A stretch of DNA of 64,000 nucleotides from Affinirhizobium lemnae (GTDB taxonomy: Bacteria; Pseudomonadota; Alphaproteobacteria; Rhizobiales; Rhizobiaceae), in assembly GCF_022968395.1 (NCBI RefSeq), contig NZ_JALJQZ010000001.1, positions 62,001 to 126,000 on the forward strand, in the 5' to 3' direction. Both the position numbers and the translations under genes were made by a program. The notes beneath the pieces are model-generated. The model saw nothing but the letters and a program-made list of their open reading frames with translations, ran no database searches and had not been told where the DNA came from. Shown piece after piece: positions 16,850-26,188 of the stretch. Within the stretch, counting starts at the first letter, position 1; every line of letters starts with the position of its first letter.

Positions 16850-18061
16850 TCAGGCTTTTTTGCCCGCCGTAACTTTTACCGGCTCCGCAGAAATGCCCAT
16901 CGGAAGCCATTTGTCCCGCTCGCGCCAAAGAGCCGGTATGGCCAGAAGCCCGATGCATGAGAATGCGATCGCTGTTTTCGTCAATTCAGACAGTTCTGGT
17001 GTGCGGCCGTCGAAATAGTAGACAGAATATACGATTCCCACGTGCCAGACGTAGACATAGAGCGAGTGACGGCCGAGTAGCTGCAGGAACTTTAACGACA
17101 GAACCCAGATTATACCATTCGCGATACGGCGCACCCAAAGTGTCGGATGCTTAGGGCCAGCGATGATCATCCATGTCATAAGAGTGGCAGCAGCGATAAA
17201 GTTAATCAGATAGACCGGGCCGAAATCGGCGCGGATCTCCATCGTCGCGAACTTTGCCACAAGATCGCCCGGCATCAACCCATGCGCCGTCATGATGCGA
17301 AGCGGCAGGAAGAAGGCGCAGATCAGCACGCAGATCGTTGGGATGAACGTATTCTTCGGCGAGAATATACCGGACCAGTTGATTTTGTTGAGAGACGTCA
17401 TGGCGCCCAGAACGAGACCCGAATAGAAAACGATTTGCCAGCCGAACAGGTTGAAAGACGCACGAATACCCTGCTCGTCAGGGCGCATGAAAAACTCGTT
17501 GATAGGGGCCGTCAACAGCTTTTGCAGGCCCAGTTGGCCAGCCATCCATAAGATCAGCGAACCGGCCATTACATGCGCCCACTTGCCGTCGATCACGAGC
17601 TTCACCAGAACCGGCGCAAACAGCATGTAAATGATATATTGCGGCAGAATATCCATGAAGGTGGGCTGGAACACGAAGGTGGCGATCGCTGCAAGGCGTA
17701 GCGGGTCGTCGAATGTCGTGTAGCCGAGCCAATTATACCAGACATAGTAGGCACCGGGCAGAAACATTTGTGCTGCCAGCACGCAGAGTACGATTCCCAT
17801 CGCATACCAATAGAGCTCGAAAGCGCGTGAATAGATCGCTTGCCGTCCGGCTGCATAACCATTCTTGGCCATCTTGCGTACATAGACCATGCCGATCAGA
17901 AGACCAGACAGAAAGACGAAGCCTTGCGCGTCTTCCACGAAGGCTAGCTGGTTGTGGTTGATGTTCACCAGCCAATAGCCGCCAGCGAATACGAGGTGAT
18001 TGAGCAGCATGAAGACGAGGAAATATCCCCGCATTCCATCGATGAGATCGTAGCGTTTCAT
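16850..18061 (-). CDS. opgC: OpgC family glucan-modifying acyltransferase
   Basis: A 403-residue inner membrane protein with about ten spans and the OpgC signature near its start (RYDLIDGMRGYFLVFMLLNH), a branch of the acyltransferase-3 fold. OpgC proteins attach succinyl or similar groups to periplasmic glucans; in rhizobia the acceptor would be cyclic beta-1,2-glucan. The start at 18061 is preferred because AAGGAG lies 10 bases before it; the ATG at 18070 would sit one base after the ribosome site. No glucan synthase genes (opgG/opgH or ndvA/ndvB) are near. The large hybrid kinase gene lies upstream on the same strand, 175 bases away. Confidence 0.88.
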   Translation of the reverse strand: MKRYDLIDGMRGYFLVFMLLNHLVFAGGYWLVNINHNQLAFVEDAQGFVFLSGLLIGMVYVRKMAKNGYAAGRQAIYSRAFELYWYAMGIVLCVLAAQMFLPGAYYVWYNWLGYTTFDDPLRLAAIATFVFQPTFMDILPQYIIYMLFAPVLVKLVIDGKWAHVMAGSLILWMAGQLGLQKLLTAPINEFFMRPDEQGIRASFNLFGWQIVFYSGLVLGAMTSLNKINWSGIFSPKNTFIPTICVLICAFFLPLRIMTAHGLMPGDLVAKFATMEIRADFGPVYLINFIAAATLMTWMIIAGPKHPTLWVRRIANGIIWVLSLKFLQLLGRHSLYVYVWHVGIVYSVYYFDGRTPELSELTKTAIAFSCIGLLAIPALWRERDKWLPMGISAEPVKVTAGKKA

Positions 18062-18235
18062 CGTTCGCATTCTCCTTGGGCAATACGATCACATGCGCGA
18101 TCGGTCCGATAGGCCTCGTCGGGTTGGATGATGAGGCTCTTAACGCACACTCGGCGGAGCGGTTCCCCGGCACGGCGTCTATTGTGATTTGGAGATTGTC
18201 ACAAGTGTGTCATAAAACGTGATTGAATGTCGCGT

Positions 18236-21200
18236 TCACTCTGCTGCAGCTCTGCGCAAGCCTGCGATCTGTGTGATATAGGCGCGAAGGGCAGCGGGTT
18301 TTACGGGCTTGTGCTGCAGGCCGAGACCATATTTTTCAGCCTCTCCACGGACTTCCGGCGTCCTGTCCGCAGTGATAACCAGTCCTGGAACGGCAGCTCC
18401 CACAAGCTTCCGCAGGGCGAGGATCGCATCGATTCCTGTTTCCTCATCGAGATGATAATCCGCAATCACGATATCGGGAGGCGACGTTCTATCCAGATAA
18501 AGTACGTCCAGATCCGAAGCGCTTTTGGCGGTCAGCACCGTACAACCCCAACCGGATAGCAGCAGCTGCATTCCCTCAAGGATGCGAGGTTCGTTGTCGA
18601 TGCAGATTACGCGCAGACCAGATAGCGGTTGGGCCGCGACCCGCGACGCTGTGTCTTTACGGGTCTTTGCCATGGCCATCAGTTCGCGCGGCATCCGGAC
18701 ACGGAAGATTGTGCCGCGCCCAGGTGTCGATGCCAGCTCAACCGGATGTGACAGCACACGAGAAATTCGATCCACGATGGAAAGCCCAAGACCAAGGCCA
18801 GTCGCTGTTCTTGCACCTTCGTCTAACCGTGTGAACTCCTTGAAAACGGTCTTGAATTTTGACGAGGGAATGCCGATACCGGAATCGACGACATCGATGA
18901 CGACCTCGTTTCCGCGCCGACGGGCCCCCACCAGGACCTTGCCGCTGACAGTGTATTTGATGGCATTGGAAACGAGGTTCTGGACGAGGCGCCGCAAAAG
19001 GTTTGGATCGGTTCGTACCGAGAGGCTTGTCGGCAAGACCTTGAACTTCAGGTTCTTCTCGTGCGCGATCGGCGCGAAATCCGTTTCGATTTTCTGGAAA
19101 AGCTCGCCAAGAGCAACCGTCGCCATTCGCGGTTTCATGGCACCCGTATCCAGTCTCGAGATGTCGAGGACAGCGCCAAGAATACTTTCGACGGACTCCA
19201 GCGCGGAGTCGATGTTTCGAACCATCTGACTGTTTTCCGAATCGCCCAGTCTCTCGACGAGCGAGGAGGAGTAAAGACGCGCAGCATTTAGTGGCTGTAG
19301 AATGTCGTGGCCAGCCGCTGCAAAGAAGCGCGTTTTGCCGAGATTGGCTTCGTCGGCGGCTGCTCTGGCCTCGGCCAGCGCGCGGTTTACGCGTGTAAGT
19401 TCTGCAGTACGCTCCTCGACGCGCTGCTCCAGCGTTTCATTTGCCTGCTTTAGGGCCTGTGCTGCGGCAACCCGTTCCGTCATATCTGTGAAGGTTGCGA
19501 CTATTCCGTGGTCGGGCATCGTGTTCGAGCGCACTTCGATAATGCGCTCTCCGCCTCGCAGGACCAGCGAGAACGGCATGTCGAGCGTCTTGATCCGTGC
19601 AATCACCGTATCGACATCGCTGCCGACGATATGGCCACGCTCCGCCAGAATATCGATGATATCGCGCAGAGGATATCCCACCTGTCCCACCTGTTCCGGC
19701 AGGTCCAGCAGAATCCGGAAGCGGCGATTCCAGATGGCAAGCTTGTCGGAACTGTCGAAGACGGCAACCCCTTGATCCATCTGCGAGAGCGCAGTCTGAA
19801 GAATATCCTGATTGTATTGCAGCGCTTCGGACGCCTGATCCAGCAGCCATGCCGTATCGGCATTGGCATCCTCCGCCTTCTGCATCAGAATGGAAAGCAC
19901 CAGTCTTGCGGAAGAGGAGCCGATCGCGCTTCCCAGAAGCTGCTCCGAAAAATGGATCAAGGCCATATCGGCAGCCGTGTCGTCCGATAGCTTGCGCCCA
20001 AGCGTATTTTCGTAATTGGCAAATGAGCGCCGCATACGCTCGTTACCCAGATAGCGCGCAATAGCAGCCTTCAGGTCTCCCACGCTGACGCGTGTCTTCC
20101 AGCCCCGTGTCGCGAATTGCGAGCGGGACTGACGCTTGACAAAGATGCCCGCCTGGATCCGCTCGACGGGTCTTGGATTGCGCGACAAGGAACCGACGAC
20201 AAAGGCAAGACAGTTGATCAGCAGGCTGAGTACGACGCCATTGACCAGCGGATCGGAATGCGCGCCGGAGAAAAGGTTGGTGCCAGGGACAAGAAAATTG
20301 AGGATGGTGGCCGCAAGCTGCGAGTTGTCCGTTCCTCCTAGGCTCGGCAGGAACAGGAGGTAGGCCCAGGCCAGGAAGCCCAGTGACATTCCAACGATCG
20401 CACCCCGTGCATTTGCTCGTCGCCAGAACAGGCCGCCAAGCAGGGAAGGCGCAATCTGTGCCGTAGCGGCAAAGGCCAGCAGACCGATGGAAGCCAGACC
20501 CGTCTCGCTGTCTCCCGCGCGATAATAGGCATAACCCAGTAGAAGGACGGCGAAGATAGCGGTCCGGCGAATACGCAACAGCGGTTTGGCGAAATCTGCC
20601 CGATCATCGCTTGAAAGCATGAGCTTTCGCCGCAGGAAGATCGGCATGACGATATCGTTGGAGATCATGATCGATAGCGCGACCGATTCCACGATTACCA
20701 TGGCAGTTGCGGCGCTGAAGCCTCCGATGAAGGCAATCAGCGTAATCACCGGCAGATGGTTTGAGAGCGGCAATTGCAGGACATAAAGGTCCATATTGCC
20801 CATGCCGCCGAAAGTAATGAGACCGCCGATGGCCACAGGCAGAACGAAGATATTGATCGCGATCAGATAGAGCGGCAGCAGCCAGCTGGCGCGCCGCATT
20901 TCACCAGCGGTACGGTTTTCGACCACAGTGACATGGAACTGCCGCGGCAGCATGATGATGGCGAAGGCGGAAAGTCCAATCAGGAGAAGCCAGCGCGACA
21001 GCGGCGTCTCATACTGGAGCGCCGCTTCCACCAGCATGCTTTCGGACGCCTTGTGCCAAAGATCCAACGGCCCATCGAAGATCAGGAAAATCACCGCCAG
21101 ACCGATAGTCAGGAATGCAATGAGTTTCACCACGGATTCCATGGCGACAGCCAAGATCAAGCCGTCTTGATGTTCCGTCGCATCGGTATGGCGTGTGCCG

Positions 21201-21739
21201 AACATCACCGCGAAAATGGCCATCAAAAGCGTTACGACAAGCGCCAAGTCAATGAAATGGAGATTGCCGCTGCCAAGGCCGAAGGCGGAAGGATCCACCA
21301 TGGCGGCAACCGAGCTCGACACCGCCTTGAGCTGAAGGGCGATGTAGGGAATTGCCCCAATCAGCGAGATGATGGCGACAAGAAGTGCGACTCCGGAATT
21401 CTTCCCGTAACGTGCGGCGATGAAGTCCGCGACCGATGTCAACTTCTCCGCTTTAGCCAGTTCAACGATACGGCGAATGAGTGGCATCAGAAGCGTAAAG
21501 GCGATGATGGGGCCGATATAGATGCCGGTGAATTCGAGGCCCTTCTGTGCTGCCAGTCCAACGCCGCCGAAATAGGTCCAGGATGTGCAATAGACAGCGA
21601 GACTCAACGCGTAGACCGCGGGCCGTCCGCCGGTCCGGGCACCCAAGCGCCTGCTCCTGCGGTCACCGTAACTGGCTACGGCGAACAGCAGGAGAATATA
21701 GCCGCATGCGGACAGAACGATGATCCAGCCGGGCAGCAT
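18236..21739 (-). CDS. Hybrid sensor kinase with sodium:solute symporter-like N-terminus
   Basis: An 1167-residue protein. The first ~520 residues form a transporter-like domain of about 13 spans related to PutP/SLC5 symporters (ALSLAVYCTSWTYFGG). A PAS domain follows near residues 650-760, with coiled coil. The kinase core carries the H-box AAGHDILQPLNAARL near residue 815 and an ATPase domain with GLGLGLSIVDRISRVLSH near residue 970. A C-terminal receiver holds the phospho-Asp in IVIADYHLDEETG. Proteins of this layout, such as CbrA, link nutrient uptake or sensing to phosphorelay. GGAGGTG precedes the ATG at 21739. An in-frame start 138 bases upstream is less likely. The ligand and the output partner are unknown. 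Confidence 0.9.
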   Translation of the reverse strand: MLPGWIIVLSACGYILLLFAVASYGDRRSRRLGARTGGRPAVYALSLAVYCTSWTYFGGVGLAAQKGLEFTGIYIGPIIAFTLLMPLIRRIVELAKAEKLTSVADFIAARYGKNSGVALLVAIISLIGAIPYIALQLKAVSSSVAAMVDPSAFGLGSGNLHFIDLALVVTLLMAIFAVMFGTRHTDATEHQDGLILAVAMESVVKLIAFLTIGLAVIFLIFDGPLDLWHKASESMLVEAALQYETPLSRWLLLIGLSAFAIIMLPRQFHVTVVENRTAGEMRRASWLLPLYLIAINIFVLPVAIGGLITFGGMGNMDLYVLQLPLSNHLPVITLIAFIGGFSAATAMVIVESVALSIMISNDIVMPIFLRRKLMLSSDDRADFAKPLLRIRRTAIFAVLLLGYAYYRAGDSETGLASIGLLAFAATAQIAPSLLGGLFWRRANARGAIVGMSLGFLAWAYLLFLPSLGGTDNSQLAATILNFLVPGTNLFSGAHSDPLVNGVVLSLLINCLAFVVGSLSRNPRPVERIQAGIFVKRQSRSQFATRGWKTRVSVGDLKAAIARYLGNERMRRSFANYENTLGRKLSDDTAADMALIHFSEQLLGSAIGSSSARLVLSILMQKAEDANADTAWLLDQASEALQYNQDILQTALSQMDQGVAVFDSSDKLAIWNRRFRILLDLPEQVGQVGYPLRDIIDILAERGHIVGSDVDTVIARIKTLDMPFSLVLRGGERIIEVRSNTMPDHGIVATFTDMTERVAAAQALKQANETLEQRVEERTAELTRVNRALAEARAAADEANLGKTRFFAAAGHDILQPLNAARLYSSSLVERLGDSENSQMVRNIDSALESVESILGAVLDISRLDTGAMKPRMATVALGELFQKIETDFAPIAHEKNLKFKVLPTSLSVRTDPNLLRRLVQNLVSNAIKYTVSGKVLVGARRRGNEVVIDVVDSGIGIPSSKFKTVFKEFTRLDEGARTATGLGLGLSIVDRISRVLSHPVELASTPGRGTIFRVRMPRELMAMAKTRKDTASRVAAQPLSGLRVICIDNEPRILEGMQLLLSGWGCTVLTAKSASDLDVLYLDRTSPPDIVIADYHLDEETGIDAILALRKLVGAAVPGLVITADRTPEVRGEAEKYGLGLQHKPVKPAALRAYITQIAGLRRAAAE

Positions 21740-21932
21740 TGCACCTCCGCCTTGGCATGACGCCAACCTCTTGAGCGACGATACTAGGCCAAAAGAGACG
21801 GCTTGGAAATGAATGCGACCTTGGCAAAAAGTACTAGACCGGAGATTCTCATCGTCCATTGCACCTTCCCAAGGCACAAGTCGTCGCTATAGTAGAAACA
21901 GCGCATGTCATTGAAAACTGAGGGGAACAGTC

Positions 21933-22364
21933 ATGTCTATGGTTAGCGAATTCCGATCTTTCATCGCCAAGGGCAATGTTGTGGATCTTGCCGTCGGTAT
22001 TATCATCGGCGGTGCCTTTACCGGCATCGTCAATTCGCTGGTCAATGATGTCGTCATGCCCGTCGTGGGCGTGGTCATCGGAGGCATCGATTTCTCCGAT
22101 TATTTCTTCGCCCTGAGCTCGACCGTTACGGCGCCGACCCTTGAGGCCGCGAAGGCGCAGGGGCCGGTCTTTGCCTACGGCAAGTTCCTGACCGTGATCA
22201 TCAACTTCCTCATTCTGGCTTGGATCATCTTCCTGATGGTCAAGGGCGTGAACCGCATCCGTGCAGCGGAGGAAAAGAAGCCGGCGGACGCGATCCCGGC
22301 GCCGCCACCAGCCGATGTGCAACTGCTGACCGAGATCCGCGATCTCCTCAAGACCCGCGCCTGA
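21933..22364 (+). CDS. mscL: Large-conductance mechanosensitive channel MscL
   Basis: A 143-residue channel that opens under hypo-osmotic shock to release solutes. It has the conserved N-terminal amphipathic helix [22 protein letters not shown]1 ([20 protein letters not shown]), TM2 near residues 90-110 ([16 protein letters not shown]) and a charged C-terminal helix. The length fits the family. GAGGGGA precedes the ATG. It is divergent from the hybrid kinase gene and appears to be a single-gene unit. Confidence 0.95.
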   Translation: MSMVSEFRSFIAKGNVVDLAVGIIIGGAFTGIVNSLVNDVVMPVVGVVIGGIDFSDYFFALSSTVTAPTLEAAKAQGPVFAYGKFLTVIINFLILAWIIFLMVKGVNRIRAAEEKKPADAIPAPPPADVQLLTEIRDLLKTRA

Positions 22365-22464
22365 TCGCGATCCATCAAATCAATCGAATGTTCGTACACT
22401 GAAACGAATGGGATTTTGCTCGCGCTTTCCTTTATGAACATGCAACCGTTTGGAGATCGATTGC

Positions 22465-23631
22465 ATGACCTTGAAGGAAAGCCTGAGCGCCCGTGCGCTC
22501 GCCGCGCCGCAAAGCGGTATCGTTGAACTGGTGAACTATGCACGAGGACGTCAGGGCCTTATCCCGCTCTGGGCAGGTGAAGGCGATCTGCCAAGCCCCG
22601 ATTTCATCAATCGTGCCACCAAAGACGCGCTGGACGCCGGGGAAACCTTCTACACCTGGCAGCGTGGCCTGCCGGAACTGCGCCAGGCTCTCTCGCGCTA
22701 CTACCAGCGTCATTTTGGCGTTGAGCGGCCCTTCGAACATTTCTTCGCCACCAGTTCAGGCATGCACGCCATCAACCTGTGCGTCCAGGCCGTTGCCTCG
22801 CCAGGCGATGAGATCGTCTATCTGACGCCGAGCTGGCCGAACATCGTGGCCGCTGTTGGCATTTCAGGGGCTAAGCCGGTGCCGGTCGAGGTGGACTATG
22901 TCAACGGTGGCTGGTCGCTGGACGTGACAAAGATCGAAAAGGCAATCACGTCGCGCACGAGGGCGCTCTTCATCAATACACCGTCTAATCCGACGGGCTG
23001 GACCGCAACGCAGGAGGATCTGCAGGAAATTCTAGCGCTTGCCCGGAAGCATGGGCTCTGGATCATCGCGGATGAGATCTACGCCCTTTATTACTACCAT
23101 GGTCCTCGCGCGCCGTCCTTCATGGATATCCAAGAGCCTGACGATCGCATTCTCTACGCCAATTCCTTTTCCAAGAACTGGTCGATGACCGGCTGGCGTG
23201 TCGGCTGGATCGTTGCACCGCCTGAAATCGGTCAGGTATTCGAAAATCTGATCCAGTATTCCAGCTCAGGGCTGACACCGTTCATGCAACGCGGAGCCAT
23301 TGCAGCGCTGGAAGAGGGGGATGATTTCGTGCGCTCGAACATCGAACGCGCCTGCACGTCGCGGGATATCCTGTGCGACGCGCTGATCGCAACAAACCGC
23401 GTGCAGACCCGCAAACCCGATGGTGCACTGTATGCTTTTTTGAAGATCGACGGCATCGACGACCCTCGTGCCGCAGCCTTCGACATCGTGGACAAGACGC
23501 TTGTGGGGCTTGCGCCGGGAACCGCCTTTGGTCCTGGGGGAGGTGCGTTTTTACGCGCCTGCTTCCTGCGAGATCCAAGGCAGATTACCGAGGCAGCGGG
23601 ACGTCTGGCGGAGTATATCGCCAAGCTCTGA
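22465..23631 (+). CDS. PLP-dependent aminotransferase, class I/II
   Basis: A 388-residue fold-type I aminotransferase related to aspartate aminotransferases. The PLP-binding Lys is in SFSKNWSMTGWRVGW near residue 238, the Asp contacting the pyridine nitrogen is in IIADEIYALYYYHG, and NTPSNPTGW is the typical loop. The substrate is not evident. The ATG at 22465 is chosen; an in-frame TTG lies 15 bases upstream. The next gene, galE, is on the same strand 158 bases away and probably has its own promoter. Confidence 0.85.
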   Translation: MTLKESLSARALAAPQSGIVELVNYARGRQGLIPLWAGEGDLPSPDFINRATKDALDAGETFYTWQRGLPELRQALSRYYQRHFGVERPFEHFFATSSGMHAINLCVQAVASPGDEIVYLTPSWPNIVAAVGISGAKPVPVEVDYVNGGWSLDVTKIEKAITSRTRALFINTPSNPTGWTATQEDLQEILALARKHGLWIIADEIYALYYYHGPRAPSFMDIQEPDDRILYANSFSKNWSMTGWRVGWIVAPPEIGQVFENLIQYSSSGLTPFMQRGAIAALEEGDDFVRSNIERACTSRDILCDALIATNRVQTRKPDGALYAFLKIDGIDDPRAAAFDIVDKTLVGLAPGTAFGPGGGAFLRACFLRDPRQITEAAGRLAEYIAKL

Positions 23632-23789
23632 GTGCCTTCATGGCGCAGTTGGATAAAATTGTAGCAAAACTATAGACGTTTCGTTTTCTACAGCCAGAAC
23701 AATACCTTATCGTCAAGCTCCGCGGTAAGGTCTCCTGAAGCGGAACATGTTTCCATGCTGCCAGAACAAAATTGGCAGGAGCATCGGAC

Positions 23790-24821
23790 ATGGCTGTTCT
23801 GGTGACAGGTGGAGCGGGCTACATTGGTAGCCATATGGTTTGGGCATTGCTGGATGCTGGCGAAGAGGTTGTCGTTCTCGATCGCCTGTCCAGCGGTTTC
23901 CGCTGGGCGGTGCCGGATGCGGCGCGCTTTTATTTCGGGGATGTCGGTGACCGCGAAACCCTGAAACGGGTCTTTGCCGAAAACAGCATCGATGCGATCC
24001 TGCATTTTGCGGGCTCCATCGTTGTACCTCAGTCTGTCGCCCATCCGCTTGAATATTACGAGAACAACACCTCGAAGACAGGCGTTCTGGCTGCTGCGGC
24101 CATCGAGGCTGGCATCAAGCACTTTGTCTTTTCATCTACGGCAGCTGTCTATGGCGATGAGGCTGGCGAGGGGTTGGTGCGGGAAACAAATCCCACCGTG
24201 CCGAAGAACCCCTACGGGCAATCGAAGCTGATGTCGGAGATGATGTTGCGGGATGCAGCGCGCGCGCATGATTTCCGCTATGTAGTGCTTCGTTATTTCA
24301 ACGTCGCCGGAGCCGATCCGAAGGGACGTACGGGTCTCTCGACGGAAGGGGCAACGCATCTCATCAAGTTGGCGTGTGAAGCGGCCCTTGGTCGGCGGTC
24401 TTCCATTGATGTTTACGGGACCGACTATTCGACGCCGGATGGTACGGGTGTTCGTGACTACATCCACGTCAGCGATCTTGTGGAGGCGCATCTCAATGCC
24501 TTGTCCTACCTGCGGCGTGGCGGAGATCCAATTACAGCCAATTGCGGATATGGCGCAGGCTATTCAGTTTTGCAGGTCATCGAATCGGTGAAGCGTGTAC
24601 ATGGAACCGATTTTCCGGTTCGCTTTTGTCCTCGCCGCCCGGGAGATTCGGCTGCGGTGATCGCGGATTCCACGCTCGCCCGGCGTTTGCTCGGTTGGAA
24701 GCCGAAACTCAATTCGCTGGACCGTATTGTCATGACTGCACTCGAATGGGAATCCAATCTCTGGGCAAAACGAGAGGGCGATCTTGCGGCGATCCACCGC
24801 AAGCTTGTGGCAAACTTTTGA
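23790..24821 (+). CDS. galE: UDP-glucose 4-epimerase
   Basis: A 343-residue extended short-chain dehydrogenase that interconverts UDP-glucose and UDP-galactose for exopolysaccharide and lipopolysaccharide sugars. The NAD-binding motif TGGAGYIGSH starts at residue 6, the catalytic Ser/Thr is in SSTAAVYG near residue 117, and the YxxxK motif is in NPYGQSKLMSE near residue 140. AGGAG precedes the ATG. Some rhizobial GalE paralogues act on other UDP-sugars, so the exact substrate is likely but not proven. It is convergent with a cheW gene and shares a hairpin with it. Confidence 0.9.
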   Translation: MAVLVTGGAGYIGSHMVWALLDAGEEVVVLDRLSSGFRWAVPDAARFYFGDVGDRETLKRVFAENSIDAILHFAGSIVVPQSVAHPLEYYENNTSKTGVLAAAAIEAGIKHFVFSSTAAVYGDEAGEGLVRETNPTVPKNPYGQSKLMSEMMLRDAARAHDFRYVVLRYFNVAGADPKGRTGLSTEGATHLIKLACEAALGRRSSIDVYGTDYSTPDGTGVRDYIHVSDLVEAHLNALSYLRRGGDPITANCGYGAGYSVLQVIESVKRVHGTDFPVRFCPRRPGDSAAVIADSTLARRLLGWKPKLNSLDRIVMTALEWESNLWAKREGDLAAIHRKLVANF

Positions 24822-24825
24822 TGTG

Positions 24826-24842
24826 GAGCCGAAATTCGGCTC
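24826..24842. terminator. Hairpin between convergent galE and cheW
   Basis: GAGCCG (24826-24831) and CGGCTC (24837-24842) pair perfectly around AAATT (further A-T pairing possible). It overlaps the cheW stop codon and could end both transcripts, though no T-run follows. Confidence 0.4.
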
Positions 24843-25311
24843 AGGCCACCATGCCCCAATCGTCATCTCCTGCGTCGAACATTCGCTCCAAGTTGAGGAA
24901 GCAGATCATGCCACTGTCATGGGCGATCAGCCCATCGGAAAAGGCGCCGCTGGACCCCGCCGCAGCCGGAACCGGCTGAAGGCGGCTAGATGGGATCGTC
25001 ATGATGTCCGACACGCGGTCGACCAGCAGACCGACAGTCATGCCCTTGATATCGGCAACAACGATGGCGCTACGTTCATTGACCTCGGTATTGTGCATGC
25101 CGAGCTTGACGGCCAAATCGACGATCGGGATGACCGTGCCGCGAAGGTTCATCACGCCGATGACTTCGTAAGGCGAATGGGGAAGCGGCGTCACCGGCGC
25201 CCAGCCGCGAATCTCGCGGATAGAGGTGGTGCGCACGCAAAATTCTTGTGAGTGTAGACGAAACGCAATGATTTCGAGCACTTCTTCGCCGCTCATCTGT
25301 ACCGTATTCAT
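24841..25311 (-). CDS. cheW: CheW-like chemotaxis coupling protein (stand-alone)
   Basis: A 156-residue CheW domain protein that would bridge receptors and CheA. It has the hallmark segments CVRTTSIREIRGW near residue 25, VIGVMNLRGTVIPIVDLAVKLG near residue 50 and LLVDRVSDIM near residue 95. AAGGGG precedes the ATG at 25311. It resembles the CheW encoded in the main operon (44926-45393), including the REIRGW element, but has a different C-terminus (FDAGDDDWGMVA). It is a lone gene, about 15 kb from the chemotaxis operon, so it may serve a subset of receptors or a second CheA. Confidence 0.9.
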   Translation of the reverse strand: MNTVQMSGEEVLEIIAFRLHSQEFCVRTTSIREIRGWAPVTPLPHSPYEVIGVMNLRGTVIPIVDLAVKLGMHNTEVNERSAIVVADIKGMTVGLLVDRVSDIMTIPSSRLQPVPAAAGSSGAFSDGLIAHDSGMICFLNLERMFDAGDDDWGMVA

Positions 25312-25528
25312 GACGTCAACCCCTTGGAATGATGCATGACCGATCCGGACTTGTCCCCGCTGCAGGCTCAACCTCAACCTGTCTAGGTCCCAACCGAATC
25401 AAATCGCGTATTCCACGGATTATTGCTTGAGAACCTTGATGCTTTGCTAATTTCTGAAAGGGGAAAACAGCGAAGGATTAACCATTCAAGGCACCGAAGA
25501 TCACATGAACAACGTTGCGTGCAATAAA

Positions 25529-25603
<75 letters not shown>

Positions 25604-25755
25604 AGGAGCGCGTCGATGGGTTGCCGCGCTGCAAGTGAGCGGCCTATTGCCATAGCTTGGCCGGCAGTGCAAGCCGCAACTTCTACAAATTTGCCAAAAC
25701 TCATCAAAACCTGTTCCTCTTCAGCAATCCCTCGCGATCGGCTATGGAACTCTGC

Positions 25756-25956
25756 ATGAGCGACAATAACGAATCGGACCCTTCAATCGTGCAGCGCCGC
25801 CAGCCTACCGAGGCGGAGTTGCGGCGTGCGCGTGCAGCCCAGAAGCTGCGCGAAAATCTGCAACGTCGCAAACAGCAGGCCCGCGCTCGGCGCGATGGAG
25901 AGGCTGACCTGACAGATGGACTGCCTGCCGCAAAACTGCAGCAATCAGACGATTGA
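25756..25956 (+). CDS. Small conserved basic helical protein
   Basis: A 66-residue protein, highly charged and Arg/Gln-rich (EAELRRARAAQKLRENLQRR at about residues 19-38), predicted to be one long helix with a disordered acidic tail. No signal peptide or membrane span is seen. I do not recognise a named family; small proteins of this type lie before murA in rhizobia. The ATG at 25756 is chosen; longer in-frame starts exist upstream but would run into the tRNA leader region. A nucleic-acid or membrane-surface role is conceivable but unsupported. Confidence 0.6.
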   Translation: MSDNNESDPSIVQRRQPTEAELRRARAAQKLRENLQRRKQQARARRDGEADLTDGLPAAKLQQSDD

Positions 25957-26188
25957 TTGCGGCGGGCTGTGCCAGGACGAGCGAAGAATTGAAGGATTTC
26001 TCGATTTCGTTTATGCACGCCCCACTTCTATGACTGGATATTCATCCAGCCGGACCGGATCAGGAGAGTGGCCTGAGCCGCGGCCTGCAAGCAAGATGAT
26101 TTGGTTTGGATTGGCGGTATGGCCCAAAAGGCGGCTATAGCCAAACCCCGCAACAGGAAAGGCGGACCTCGCTGTCCGTAAAGATTGA

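Noticed and set aside
20774-21760. Open frame (328 codons) opposite the hybrid kinase transporter domain
   Set aside because: Strongly charged, His/Gln/Asp-rich translation typical of the antisense of membrane spans.
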